Positions 43,849-53,027 are shown, counted from the first letter of the stretch. The stretch: 64,000 nucleotides of DNA from Burkholderiaceae bacterium (GCA_030158305.1 JAOATE010000061.1:48490-112489), one strand, 5' to 3'. Numbers and translations: made by a program. The notes: generated by a model from the sequence alone, not told the origin.

Positions 43849-44856
43849 ATGTCAGCACCCTTTGCAGTGTTTGTGACCGCCATCGGCGGCCCCGAGGTTT
43901 TAAAGGCTCAACCGATTCCCATGCCCGTTCCTGGTGCAGACGAAGTCGTCATCGAACAAACGGCTGTGGCGGTCAATTTCGTTGATATTTACCTGCGTGC
44001 CGGACAGCCACACTCACACAACCCCACCCCACCCTTCATTCCTGGCGTAAGCGGCATCGGCCGTATCCAAGCAATTGGTAGCAATGTGCGCGACCTAAAA
44101 GTGGGCGATAAAGCCACCTATACCAATGCCGGCGTCGGCAGCTACTGCACGCACGTGGCGTTGCCGGCAGAGCGGGTCATCCCTGTGCCAGAGTCGCTCG
44201 ACGACGTCCGCGTCGCCGCGGGTCTGGTGCGTACACTGACCTCGCAATATTTGCTCAAGAAAATGCGACCACTCAAGCCCGGCACCCGCATTTTGGTGCA
44301 TGCGGCAGCCGGTGGCGTAGGTCAGATTTTGGTGCAATGGGCCAAGCGCTTGGGTTTAGTTGTGATCGCTACTGCGGGCAGCGAGGCCAAAATCAAGACC
44401 GCGCTGGCGCTTGGAGCAGATTTTGCGATCAACTATCGCACTCAAGACTTCGTCGCCGAAGTCAGCCGCATCACCGACGGGAAAGGCGTCAGCGTGGTGT
44501 TTGACTCGGTCGGCAAAGACACCTTTGACGGCTCCGTCAAATGCCTCGAGTCACGCGGACTCGTCGTCAACTACGGCACCGCCTCAGGTCAAGTCGAAGG
44601 TTTTAAATTACAAGACCTGCACAGCAAGTCTTTGTGGGTCTGCCGTCCAACTTTGAAAACTTACGTCGCAGATCGCGCCGAAATGTTGGCGATGAGTCAA
44701 GAGGCGTTTGAGATCTTGGGTGACCCTTCGATTCGCCTAGATATCGATACTGTGCTGCCCTTGAGCCAGGCGAGCGAATCACATCGCTTACTTGAAAGTC
44801 GAACCACTCAGGGTGCGATTGTCTTGATTCCAGATGCGCTTTTTAATAAAAAGTAA
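43849..44856 (+). CDS. Zinc-independent quinone oxidoreductase (MDR superfamily)
   Basis: NADPH:quinone reductase-type protein, 335 residues from the ATG at 43849, which has CAGGA upstream; an in-frame start at 43807 has none. AVNFVDIYLRAG near residue 43 and the tyrosine-poor PFIPGVSGIGRIQAIGSNVR are the catalytic-domain signatures. The NADPH loop is VHAAAGGVGQILVQWAKRLG near residue 145. There are no structural zinc cysteines, as expected for QOR. It reduces quinones or alkenals in the cytoplasm. Divergent from the TRAP transporter; a hairpin separates it from the Bug gene. Confidence 0.9.
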   Translation: MSAPFAVFVTAIGGPEVLKAQPIPMPVPGADEVVIEQTAVAVNFVDIYLRAGQPHSHNPTPPFIPGVSGIGRIQAIGSNVRDLKVGDKATYTNAGVGSYCTHVALPAERVIPVPESLDDVRVAAGLVRTLTSQYLLKKMRPLKPGTRILVHAAAGGVGQILVQWAKRLGLVVIATAGSEAKIKTALALGADFAINYRTQDFVAEVSRITDGKGVSVVFDSVGKDTFDGSVKCLESRGLVVNYGTASGQVEGFKLQDLHSKSLWVCRPTLKTYVADRAEMLAMSQEAFEILGDPSIRLDIDTVLPLSQASESHRLLESRTTQGAIVLIPDALFNKK

Positions 44857-44892
44857 TTTCAATCTTTTTTTACGTTGATATCCCCAGCAGCA

Positions 44893-44930
44893 ACCAGGGA
44901 AATAGCCTAGCCATCCACCTGGTATTTTTT
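44893..44930 (+). terminator. Terminator-like hairpin upstream of the Bug gene
   Basis: ACCAGG at 44893-44898 pairs with CCTGGT at 44918-44923, followed by ATTTTTT. It probably ends the oxidoreductase transcript, 20 bases before the next start. The stem is only 6 base pairs with a 19-base loop. Confidence 0.45.
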
Positions 44931-44950
44931 ATAACAATTAGGAGAACAAT

Positions 44951-45916
44951 ATGCGTTTAATAAAATCAGTATTGGCGGGTGCGATTGCCCTGTCGGTATT
45001 TAGCCCGATGGCAATGGCCCAATACCCCGATAAACCTATTCGCATGGTGGTGGGCTATGCACCAGGCGGCGCCGCTGACAAGCTGATCCGTCCCATCACA
45101 GATCAGCTATCAAAGATGCTTAAGCAGCCGTTCATCATCGAATACAAGCCGGGCGCAGGCGCATCGGTTGCTGCTGACTTCACCTCCAAAGCAGCACCCG
45201 ATGGCTACACCTTGCACATCACTGACTCCGGTCCGATGACCATCTTGCCGCACATGAAAAAAATGGGTTACGACCCACTCAAAAACTTCACTCCCATCTC
45301 TATGGTGGGTGAAGGTGGCGTTGCAGTCGTCGTCTTGCCGACCTCCCCTGCAAAAGACATCAAGTCACTGGTCGAACTCGCCAAAAAAGATCCTAAAAAC
45401 TGGAGCTACGGCACGTCAGGCGTAGGGGGTGTCGGTCATTTGGCTGGCGAACAATTCAAGGCTGCCGCCAAACTTGATATCTCGCACATTCCTTATAAAG
45501 GTGGCAATCCTGCCATGACAGAACTCTTGGGTGGCCACGTGCCCTTCTTGTTCTCATCGCTTGGCGCCGCAGCATCACAAATTCAATCTGGCAAGATTGT
45601 GGCGCTCGCCGATACCGCGAGTAAGCGCAGCTCAATGTTCCCCAATGTCCCCACCATGGCTGAATCAGGCTTTCCAGGCTTTGACGCGACAATCTGGTTT
45701 GGCATTGTCGGACCTGCAGGTCTGCCAAAAAACGTCATGGATACTCTCGTTCCAGCCCTCAACAAGATCATGAAAGATCCAGCTGTGATTGCTGCGATCA
45801 AACGCGAGGGTTACGAGCCGATGGACTTTACGCCACAACAGTCTGCCGACCGCATCAAGTCTGATTTTGCCAAATGGGGCAAGACCGTCAAAGACGCGAA
45901 CATCAAGGCTGAATAA
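44951..45916 (+). CDS. Bug/TctC-family periplasmic solute-binding protein
   Basis: Bug-family binding protein of 321 residues. Signal peptide about residues 1-24 (ends MAMAQ), then YPDKPIRMVVGYAPGGAADK. IEYKPGAGASVAADFTSKAA and DISHIPYKGGNPAMTELLGG are standard Bug ligand-site segments. AGGAG lies 7 bases before the ATG. No TctA/TctB genes nearby. It converges with the amide hydrolase gene, with two hairpins in the 74-base gap. Confidence 0.91.
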   Translation: MRLIKSVLAGAIALSVFSPMAMAQYPDKPIRMVVGYAPGGAADKLIRPITDQLSKMLKQPFIIEYKPGAGASVAADFTSKAAPDGYTLHITDSGPMTILPHMKKMGYDPLKNFTPISMVGEGGVAVVVLPTSPAKDIKSLVELAKKDPKNWSYGTSGVGGVGHLAGEQFKAAAKLDISHIPYKGGNPAMTELLGGHVPFLFSSLGAAASQIQSGKIVALADTASKRSSMFPNVPTMAESGFPGFDATIWFGIVGPAGLPKNVMDTLVPALNKIMKDPAVIAAIKREGYEPMDFTPQQSADRIKSDFAKWGKTVKDANIKAE

Positions 45917-45918
45917 TA

Positions 45919-45944
45919 AAAAAACCGCTCTCGTTTGAGAGCGG
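45919..45944 (-). terminator. Terminator hairpin for the amide hydrolase gene
   Basis: CCGCTCTC at 45925-45932 pairs with GAGAGCGG at 45937-45944 around GTTT. The A-run at 45918-45924 becomes a U-tract on the minus strand, so it ends leftward transcription from 47121. Confidence 0.75.
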
Positions 45945-45960
45945 CTCATCACAACAATTA

Positions 45961-45992
45961 AAAGCAGACGTTTGATACGTCTGCTTTTTTTT
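45961..45992 (+). terminator. Terminator hairpin for the Bug gene
   Basis: AAAGCAGACG at 45961-45970 pairs with CGTCTGCTTT at 45978-45987, followed by more T's on the plus strand. It ends rightward transcription from the 44951 gene and touches the stop codon of the converging hydrolase gene. Confidence 0.82.
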
Positions 45993-47121
45993 ACTTTGAC
46001 GCAGCTTTAAATTTCGCCGTGGCATCGTTGGGCTGATAAGGCAACGCATCGATCAGCGACGAGAAAGACTCCTTGGCACTGAAGATCTGCTTCAAATCTA
46101 AAGTCACGTAATTAGCGCGATTTTTATCGTTCGCGATCATCACACGATTGTTGGTGAGGTCCTTGATCATCACCCACTGTGTGTAATCCGAGACCGTCTG
46201 ACCACCTTCGGTGCTTGACACAACGCCGACAGGAATATCAACGTTATTCAATACATGCACGGCCAACTGACTCGCCTCACTCGCATTGGCAGGTGTCGTG
46301 GCTAAATGACGCAGGTAAGCTGCGCGCACGAAACGTGAGGAAGGCTGATAGTCGCCCGGCAAGCCAAGCAACGCTCCACCCTGACCGAGCGCAGTGACAT
46401 TACCCCCGCGATAAGGCACTGAAGCTTTGCCATCGTTGGTGAGTGACAGGTAGTTTCGCAAATTGAGAACATGCCAGTCGTAAGTGGGTGAATTGGTCAA
46501 CACCTGGGCAACGTTATCGCTGATCACCATCTGACCTTTGACAAACTCGATAACAATGCTGTCGCCCGTGCGATCGGTAAAGACAAAATGCAGCCACGGA
46601 GGAGTGGGCAAACCACTGACCTCTGAAGGATCAAACCAGACCTTGTACTTGGGCAGCTCGGCGCGGAGTGCTTTGACGCTGTCAAACATTCCCAAAGCAA
46701 AGCGACCGAGGTTTAAGACAGACACGTAGTCTTTGTCGCCGGTCGCAACCGTCTGGTACTCAGTAAAACCGGGCAAGAAATTACCACTCATGCCTAAACC
46801 GGCGCTATTTTGACCCTCTAAATAGGCCTCGGCGCCCTTGAGAATAGCTGGCATCACCGCGATAAACGCGTATTTTGATTTCAACTCAGTCCCAGCTAGT
46901 TTCATCTTGGCAGGTGCCGTCAAGGGCACGGCCGAACCGGCAGGCACAGACTTGAGCGTCCATTGCATGTCGTAGGCCCACTCCATGGTGCGTCCGGCGA
47001 TGACAGCCCCGTCCTTGGCGGAGAAATTGACCGCAGTGCAAGCACTCGCATGATGCGCAAAGGCGACCAAACAGAGGCCTGCGATGACACGAGAAATTTT
47101 AGAAACTGAAAATTGCTTCAT
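45991..47121 (-). CDS. Linear amide C-N hydrolase, choloylglycine hydrolase/penicillin V acylase family
   Basis: Exported Ntn-hydrolase of 376 residues. A leader of 27 residues ends HHASA, exposing C28 (CTAVNFSAKDGAV) as the N-terminal nucleophile. IAGRTMEWAYDM supplies the conserved arginine, and GQNSAGLGMSGNFLPG and VLTNSPTYDWHVLNLRNYL carry the asparagines of the oxyanion region. Members cleave conjugated bile salts, penicillin V or N-acyl homoserine lactones; periplasmic gram-negative ones often act on acyl-homoserine lactones or N-acyl amino acids. It has its own terminator and is divergent from an AstE-like deacylase, with paired hairpins in the leader. Confidence 0.9.
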   Translation of the reverse strand: MKQFSVSKISRVIAGLCLVAFAHHASACTAVNFSAKDGAVIAGRTMEWAYDMQWTLKSVPAGSAVPLTAPAKMKLAGTELKSKYAFIAVMPAILKGAEAYLEGQNSAGLGMSGNFLPGFTEYQTVATGDKDYVSVLNLGRFALGMFDSVKALRAELPKYKVWFDPSEVSGLPTPPWLHFVFTDRTGDSIVIEFVKGQMVISDNVAQVLTNSPTYDWHVLNLRNYLSLTNDGKASVPYRGGNVTALGQGGALLGLPGDYQPSSRFVRAAYLRHLATTPANASEASQLAVHVLNNVDIPVGVVSSTEGGQTVSDYTQWVMIKDLTNNRVMIANDKNRANYVTLDLKQIFSAKESFSSLIDALPYQPNDATAKFKAASK

Positions 47122-47149
47122 TGAGAGAATCCTTTAGACAACAACATGT

Positions 47150-47197
47150 AAAAAGAGGCATGACACCGCTCTTTTTTAACATTTTCATTATGCCTCT
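47150..47197 (-). promoter_or_regulatory. Two overlapping hairpins in the leader of the amide hydrolase gene
   Basis: AGAGGCAT (47154-47161) pairs perfectly with ATGCCTCT (47190-47197). The shorter stem AAAAAGAG (47150-47157) pairs with CTCTTTTT (47169-47176). The two share 47154-47157, so they exclude each other. On the minus strand both end in a U-run ahead of the 47121 start, like an attenuator. Confidence 0.35.
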
Positions 47198-47256
47198 AAA
47201 ATCATAAAAAGCTTTAGTATTTAATTCGCTCACTTTCGCTCCTCAAGGTCTCGACG

Positions 47257-48279
47257 ATGTCTCTGCCCTCCTCTTTGCTGACAAACCTGCCCGAACAACT
47301 TTCGCTCGACCAAGAGCGTCCTTTTCAAGCGATCCGTCTACAGAGCCCTCTCAAAGGACCACGTCTGATCGTCACTGCGGCAGTGCATGGCAACGAAACC
47401 TGTGGCACCTTTGCCATCGAAAGACTCGTGAAACAATTTGAACTGGGCGAGCTCAAGCTTAAATGCGGCGCCGTCACCTTTGTCCCCGTGACCAATCCAA
47501 AAGCATATCGCTTGCAACGCCGTAATGGCGATCGCAACCTGAATCGTCGACTCATCCCGACCGATACCCCAGCGCAATACGAAGACCATATTGCCAACTG
47601 GCTTTGCCCACTTTTGGCCGAGCATGATGGTCTGCTCGATCTGCACTCCTTTCAAAGTGGCTCGCAGCCCTTTGCTCTGTTTGGCCCTAAAAACAATCAA
47701 GAAAGTCTCGAGCCTTTTGCGCACGCTGAGATCGAAGAAGCATTAGTACAAAGACTCGGCTGCTCTCGCTTCGTGTATGGCTGGTTAGATACCTATGCCA
47801 AGGGCATCGGCAGACGTGCTGCCGAAGTGAAAGCCGGACGTTTCAATGCAAAAGATGTCGATACCGATACCCGGTATGGCATTGGTACGACCGAATACAT
47901 GCGCTCAACCGGTGGTTGGTCCATCACCCTCGAATGCAGTCAGCATGATGACGTCGGTGGCCGCGAGGTCGCGTATCAAGCCATTCTCAACACTTTGATT
48001 TTTCTTGGGCTCATTGAGGGACCCGCGCCAACACCTGCCCAGGATTTTCAGGTATTAGGACTCTACGATGTGTACGATCGCTTTGACATGAACGATACTT
48101 TTGCAAAAACTTGGAAAAGTTTTGATCCCATCACGCAAGGCGAAATCATCGGGACACGTGCCGACGGCACAGTATTACGTGCGGAGCAAGACTGCTTCAT
48201 CGTGTTTCCCAACATCAAATCCCAGCCCGGTCAGGAATGGTTCTATTTGGCGCGCGCAGGTGGCCGCTTGGGACGCTAG
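47257..48279 (+). CDS. Succinylglutamate desuccinylase/aspartoacylase-family zinc hydrolase
   Basis: M14-like zinc deacylase of 340 residues. The zinc motif is AAVHGNETCGT (H44, E47), with LLDLHSFQSG supplying the next histidine and RNGDRNLNRR the conserved substrate-binding arginine/asparagine region. This is the AstE/aspartoacylase subfamily, which removes acyl groups from N-acyl amino acids. No ast operon is present, so an arginine catabolism role is not supported. Its stop codon overlaps that of the converging M20 gene within a CTAG. Confidence 0.88.
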   Translation: MSLPSSLLTNLPEQLSLDQERPFQAIRLQSPLKGPRLIVTAAVHGNETCGTFAIERLVKQFELGELKLKCGAVTFVPVTNPKAYRLQRRNGDRNLNRRLIPTDTPAQYEDHIANWLCPLLAEHDGLLDLHSFQSGSQPFALFGPKNNQESLEPFAHAEIEEALVQRLGCSRFVYGWLDTYAKGIGRRAAEVKAGRFNAKDVDTDTRYGIGTTEYMRSTGGWSITLECSQHDDVGGREVAYQAILNTLIFLGLIEGPAPTPAQDFQVLGLYDVYDRFDMNDTFAKTWKSFDPITQGEIIGTRADGTVLRAEQDCFIVFPNIKSQPGQEWFYLARAGGRLGR

Positions 48280-49544
48280 TTTTGGCACTGACTTACCAAC
48301 CATTGCGTCAGTACTTCTGTCGCTAACATGAAGTCTTCGGTGGCCATTGCTTCTTCGGGGTGATGGCTACCGTTTGGATTTCGAATAAAGAGAAAACCAA
48401 ACGGAATACCGGCGGCGCAAAACGCAGCCGCATCGTGCGATGCAGGACTGGGTAAATCACAATGCGGTAGTGACAACGCCCGCGCGCAATCTCTTAGTTG
48501 TTGCGTTAACTCTGGATCGGCCTGAGCCACCTCTGCACTGGCGCGAGGCCCTAAGTCAATCGTCACCCCCCGCTTTTTCTCAACCTCTTTGACAAGCGCG
48601 AGAAAGGCTGACTCCAACTCTGCAAGGTCAGGCTGCACATATGCGCGCACGTCCAGACTCATGCTGAACTCACCCGGCACTACTGTCAGCCCATGGCGTT
48701 CTGAATTGGTATGAAACTCCCCGACTGTACAAGCCATCAAACGCCCCTGTCGCTCCCATTCAGCCCATATCGCATCGAGTCCGAGCGTCAAATCCGCCCC
48801 TGCAAGCGAGGCATCATGACGAAAGCGGCGGCCCAGACCGACATGGCCATACTCACCCTTGATTCTGATTTTTGGATAGCGAAAATTACCGGGCACACCT
48901 GTCCCGATGGCAATCGGAAAGCCCGTCAGCGCGAGGCTGGGTGCTTGTTCGATATGCACCTCCATGAAGGCCCGAACATTTTTAGTCGATAAATATGCAT
49001 CGCCCCGCTTGACGGCCTCGGGATCGCCGCCGGCCTCAGACAGATGGTCCGCTAAGCTGCGCTGCGTATCAATCCTGCGCGCATCCAAGGCCTCAAGCTG
49101 CAGACGGCCTAACGCGCCACGACTACCAATGTAGGAGACTTGAAACCAAATACTTTCCTCGGCACGCACGCCCATGACCACGACATCACATGGAGGCTGG
49201 ATACCGGCTTCTTTAATTGCTTGAACGGCGATTAACCCCGACACGACCCCCGCGGCTCCATCAAAATTTCCACCACCTGCCACCGAATCAAGGTGCGAAC
49301 CGATCACAATGGCCGGCAAACTACGATCCAGACCGGGCAGCACCATATAGGTGTTGCACATAAAGTCTTGCTTGACCTCCAGGCCGATCTCGGTTGCGTA
49401 CTTGGCTAGTAGTGCGTGCGCATAGGCCTCGCCGGCACCGTAGGTATCCCGTGTGACGCCGCCTCTGACATGATCTAGACTACCTTTTCGCAGCGCATCA
49501 AACAGCGCTTGCGCTTGTTCATGGCGTCGATCGATTATCCTCAT
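48276..49544 (-). CDS. M20-family Zn-dependent N-carbamoyl-amino acid / allantoate amidohydrolase
   Basis: Dinuclear metal amidohydrolase of 422 residues, the HyuC/AllC type. Metal ligands are visible in IVIGSHLDSVAGGGNFDGAAG (H, D), GVRAEES (E) and MEVHIEQAP (H), and the last histidine in RNPNGSHHPEEAM. The dimerisation domain lies about residues 215-330. It hydrolyses N-carbamoyl-L-amino acids, ureidoglycine or allantoate in the cytoplasm. No hydantoinase or other purine genes are near. It sits beside two other acyl/amide hydrolase genes. Confidence 0.9.
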   Translation of the reverse strand: MRIIDRRHEQAQALFDALRKGSLDHVRGGVTRDTYGAGEAYAHALLAKYATEIGLEVKQDFMCNTYMVLPGLDRSLPAIVIGSHLDSVAGGGNFDGAAGVVSGLIAVQAIKEAGIQPPCDVVVMGVRAEESIWFQVSYIGSRGALGRLQLEALDARRIDTQRSLADHLSEAGGDPEAVKRGDAYLSTKNVRAFMEVHIEQAPSLALTGFPIAIGTGVPGNFRYPKIRIKGEYGHVGLGRRFRHDASLAGADLTLGLDAIWAEWERQGRLMACTVGEFHTNSERHGLTVVPGEFSMSLDVRAYVQPDLAELESAFLALVKEVEKKRGVTIDLGPRASAEVAQADPELTQQLRDCARALSLPHCDLPSPASHDAAAFCAAGIPFGFLFIRNPNGSHHPEEAMATEDFMLATEVLTQWLVSQCQN

Positions 49545-49569
49545 GTATCCACCCTAGGAATAAATTGAT

Positions 49570-50838
49570 TTGAATATTCTCGCACTTTTGATTATCGGAC
49601 TTGGCGCCTCGATTGCGCCACTCGATTTTTCAGTCAATGTTGCGTTCCCTGCCATTACACAGGCCTTTGCGCTCGACACGCAAGCGATTCGATGGATACC
49701 GCTGAGCTATGTGCTGACGTATGGGGTGCTTGTCATCGGCTTTGGCGCGCTGGGAGACCGCATTGGACATCTGCGTGTCTTTAGAATGGGCCTGATGATG
49801 GGCATCGTGGCCTTGTCGCTTTGCGCCCTCGCGCCGAGCTATTTCTGGCTAATCGCGGCACGGGTTTTGCAAGGGATCAGCATGGCCCTGACTCTCTCAT
49901 GCGCTCCGGCACTCGTGACTTTTTTATACGCTGAGCACGCGCGTACGCGTGCCTTGTCAGCGTATGGCACGATGACCTCGATCGCTAGCCTGATTGCCCC
50001 GCTTGCAGGTGGACTGAGTATCGCGCTGATGGGATGGCCAGGCGTGTATTGGTTTCGTGTACCGCTCGCGTTACTCGCCCTCGCGGCACTGCCCCTCATT
50101 CAAACACGTCTGCGTCATCGTCCGACTTTACATGCGAGTGTGACAGGTCAGACAAATCAAATCCATCACCCAGACCGTGGCATCACCCATCAAAAAGCCT
50201 CTACGGTCTTTTTGCTTGTCGATGTCTTTAAATCCTCGCCGCAATTCGTTGCGATCAATGTGCTGAGCATCCTCGTGCAGATGGGGAGCTTTACAATCCC
50301 GCTGCTCGCGCCCTACTACCTCTCTCAGGTGGCGCAGTGGGGACCTGCTCAATCAGGACTGGTGCTAGCGGTTTGGGCTTTAGGTATGCTGACAGGCTCT
50401 GCCCTCACCACTCAGGTGGCAGGTCGTCTTGGGACGCGATACAGCGCCTTCTGCGCAGGCTGGCTATGTGTGGCAGGCTTGTGCCTGACAGGCTTGTGGT
50501 CACTCGATATGTCCCTACCGCTCACCTTTGTGGCGGTTTTTGTTCACGGCGCTGGCTTAGGACTGTTCCAAGTGGCTTACTCGGACTGGGTGGTGAGAAC
50601 CTTGCCTGTCCAGGCACGTGGCGTGGCGGGTGGCCTCACCGTCTTGACGCGCACCCTCGGCGTAGTGAGCGCGGCACTAGCGTGGCTCTGGCTACTCGAG
50701 CAATTTCGCTTAGCTGCGCTTGAGCAAGGACTCTCGGCCAGCGCAGCCTTTTTAAGCGGATTTCATTGGATCTGCTGGCTATCAGCGGCTCTGATTAGTG
50801 TCGCTCTACTTGCCAGCAGCTTTGTCCGCACGCGCTAA
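49570..50838 (+). CDS. MFS transporter, DHA2 drug-efflux type
   Basis: Major facilitator of 422 residues with about twelve segments, starting at a TTG. SIAPLDFSVNVAFPAITQAF is the DHA2 motif ('LD.tivNvAlP.i'), followed by IRWIPLSYVLTYGVLVIG and FGALGDRIGHLRVFRMGL. GISMALTLSCAPALVTFLY and ARGVAGGLTVLTRTLGVV support the family. It is divergent from the amidohydrolase gene by 25 bases and converges with the CoA transferase gene. Probably exports a toxic small molecule; substrate unknown. Confidence 0.86.
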   Translation: MNILALLIIGLGASIAPLDFSVNVAFPAITQAFALDTQAIRWIPLSYVLTYGVLVIGFGALGDRIGHLRVFRMGLMMGIVALSLCALAPSYFWLIAARVLQGISMALTLSCAPALVTFLYAEHARTRALSAYGTMTSIASLIAPLAGGLSIALMGWPGVYWFRVPLALLALAALPLIQTRLRHRPTLHASVTGQTNQIHHPDRGITHQKASTVFLLVDVFKSSPQFVAINVLSILVQMGSFTIPLLAPYYLSQVAQWGPAQSGLVLAVWALGMLTGSALTTQVAGRLGTRYSAFCAGWLCVAGLCLTGLWSLDMSLPLTFVAVFVHGAGLGLFQVAYSDWVVRTLPVQARGVAGGLTVLTRTLGVVSAALAWLWLLEQFRLAALEQGLSASAAFLSGFHWICWLSAALISVALLASSFVRTR

Positions 50839-50852
50839 TTTGTACGCACGCG

Positions 50853-52103
50853 CTAAAACAAACCTTTGGCTTTGGCTGCTGCAATCCGCTCCTCTGTAAA
50901 TCCAATTGAACGCAATACTTCGTCGCCATGCTGATTGAGTGTTGGCCCAGTCGAACGGATTTGCCCGGGTGTGCCGGATAAGCGGGGAATGACGTTATGC
51001 ATTTTGATCGTCCCCATTTCCTGATCCGGGACTTCCACGATCACTTCGCGCTTTTGCACATGCTCGTCGGCAAGGAGTTGCTCGATGTCATAAACAGGCG
51101 CAGCCGTGACACCCGCCTGATGAAAACGCGCCAACATATCGGCTTGGCTAAACTTACTGATTTCACCTTGAATCGCCTCATCTAACGCCTCAACGTTGAT
51201 GATGCGCTGTTCATTCGTTTTAAACCGTGGATCCTCAATCATGTCAGGACGACCAATCGCCCGCATGGTTTTTTCCGTCATCGACTGCGTTGCAGCCGAC
51301 ATCGCAATCCATTTACCATCCGCGCTCTGATAGGTGTTGCGAGGTGCATTGGTCGGTGCACGATTGCCCCGCCGCTGTTGAATCACTCCACAATGCTGAT
51401 ACTCGGCCGCAGCGGGCCCGAGAATAGCAATCATCGATTCATAAATCGACAGATCAATCACCTGCCCTCGGCCACCATGACGCTCGCGATGAAACAGCGC
51501 AAACATCGTCGCGGACGTGCCATACAGCGCAGTTGTCATGTCCGCAAGCGGAAGCGGCGGCAAGGTCGGTGGACCCTCAGGCATGCCCGTCATATGGGCA
51601 AAACCGCTCATCGACTCAATCAGCGTACCAAACCCTGGGCGCGAACTATAAGGTCCTGTCTGCCCCCAACCCGAAGCACGCACCAACACTAGACCAGGAT
51701 TGATCTTGAGCAAGACCTCAGGTGATAGCCCCCAGCTTTCGAGCTTGCCGGGCACAAAACCCTCGATCATCACATCGAAATGGGGGATCATCTCAAGCAA
51801 AATGTCACGTCCCTCCTGTACCGCGAGGTTCAGCGTCATGCTCTTTTTATTGCGTGCGTAGACCTTCCACCAAAACTCTTTTTTCTCAACCGCCCAGCCG
51901 CGCAGTGGATCGCCCTTGCCAGGCGCCTCGATCTTGACGACCTCGGCACCGAAGTCCCCGAGCAAAGTTCCGATGCAGCCACCCGCCACGAGCCTGGCTA
52001 AGTCGAGTACCCGGATACCCTCGAGGGGCAAAGGTTGTGAACCAGGAGTGGAAGGTGATTGGGTGGTTTGTGAAGGTTGATCAGCAGCAGACATCGTCAT
52101 CAT
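50853..52103 (-). CDS. CaiB/BaiF-family (class III) CoA transferase
   Basis: CoA-transferase of 416 residues. IRVLDLARLVAGGCIGTLLG and FGAEVVKIEAPGKGDPLRGW are the N-terminal CoA-binding signatures. The catalytic aspartate is in PLPLADMTTALYG near residue 189. RHGGRGQVIDLSIYESMIAI follows. It moves CoA between carboxylic acids, often succinate or formate donors. It starts where the CitE gene stops (52103/52104), so the two are co-transcribed and probably work in turn: CoA activation, then lyase cleavage. A Bug receptor gene lies 36 bases upstream of the pair. Confidence 0.91.
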   Translation of the reverse strand: MMTMSAADQPSQTTQSPSTPGSQPLPLEGIRVLDLARLVAGGCIGTLLGDFGAEVVKIEAPGKGDPLRGWAVEKKEFWWKVYARNKKSMTLNLAVQEGRDILLEMIPHFDVMIEGFVPGKLESWGLSPEVLLKINPGLVLVRASGWGQTGPYSSRPGFGTLIESMSGFAHMTGMPEGPPTLPPLPLADMTTALYGTSATMFALFHRERHGGRGQVIDLSIYESMIAILGPAAAEYQHCGVIQQRRGNRAPTNAPRNTYQSADGKWIAMSAATQSMTEKTMRAIGRPDMIEDPRFKTNEQRIINVEALDEAIQGEISKFSQADMLARFHQAGVTAAPVYDIEQLLADEHVQKREVIVEVPDQEMGTIKMHNVIPRLSGTPGQIRSTGPTLNQHGDEVLRSIGFTEERIAAAKAKGLF

Positions 52104-52991
52104 TTATTCAGAAAGTTTTAAAGCGCGCGCGAGGTCCAGCAGCTTCTGGGAATTTTTAACCATCGCATAGTCGATCAGCTTGCCCTCGACGCGAATCGCA
52201 CCAACCCCCTCAGACTCGGCCTTGGCAAAGCTCTCCACGACCAGTCGCGCATAGGCAATCTCGTCGGACGAAGGAGAAAACACGCCATTGGCCATTGCGA
52301 TTTGATTAGGATGAATAACGGCCTTACCCTGAAAACCCAAGCCCTTTGCCTGACGACAATCCGCTTCAAAACCCTCGGCATCCGTGACGTCAAAAAAAAC
52401 TGTGTCAACAGGCGGACGAATCCCCGCCGCGCGACAAGCCAAGGCAGTTTGAATTTTGCCGTTCACCAAATGGGGGCCAACGTTAGAAGTTGGGATCCCC
52501 AAATCGCCTGTAAAGTCTCCCGCACCAAACATCAGCGTGGAAAGTCGCCCGCCCGCCGCTGCGATTTCTTCGGCGCGCAGGACACCGCGTGCCGTTTCTA
52601 AAATCCCGCACATCGTAATTTGGCCGTGAGGCAAGCCTTCGGCGCGAGATAACTCATCAATCATTGCGCTAGCTATGCGTACCATTTCGGCGGATTCCGC
52701 CTTGGGCAAGACAATGCCTGCCAGACCGCCCGTACAAACGGCGCGCAAGTCCTCGGCAGTCATGCCGGTCATGAAGTCGTTGACACGCACATACACTTGG
52801 CGGTCTGGTGACACGGATTTGACCAGCTGATTGAGCATCAGACGTGCTTTGGGCTTTTCTGACAAGGCCACAGCATCTTCAAGATCAAGGATCAAGGCAT
52901 CGGCCGCGGACTGCACGGCTTTTTCGCACTTGCGGGCATCCATTCCGGGTGCAAACAACCAAGTTCGTATCGGCTTTACCAACGACATCAT
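52104..52991 (-). CDS. HpcH/HpaI-CitE-family CoA-ester lyase
   Basis: TIM-barrel lyase of 295 residues, related to citrate lyase beta subunit and malyl/citramalyl-CoA lyase. TWLFAPGMDARKCEKAVQSA is the N-terminal CoA-region, ALILDLEDAVALSEK carries the metal/acid aspartates, VYVRVND the conserved arginine, and LETARGVLRAEEIAA the glutamate. FGAGDFTGDLG is the D..D metal-binding strand. It cleaves 3-hydroxyacyl-CoA-type esters to acetyl-CoA or glyoxylate products. Same transcript as the CoA transferase. Confidence 0.9.
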   Translation of the reverse strand: MMSLVKPIRTWLFAPGMDARKCEKAVQSAADALILDLEDAVALSEKPKARLMLNQLVKSVSPDRQVYVRVNDFMTGMTAEDLRAVCTGGLAGIVLPKAESAEMVRIASAMIDELSRAEGLPHGQITMCGILETARGVLRAEEIAAAGGRLSTLMFGAGDFTGDLGIPTSNVGPHLVNGKIQTALACRAAGIRPPVDTVFFDVTDAEGFEADCRQAKGLGFQGKAVIHPNQIAMANGVFSPSSDEIAYARLVVESFAKAESEGVGAIRVEGKLIDYAMVKNSQKLLDLARALKLSE

Positions 52992-53027
52992 GTACGGCTC
53001 CTAGAAAACCCTCAATTATGTACCGTT

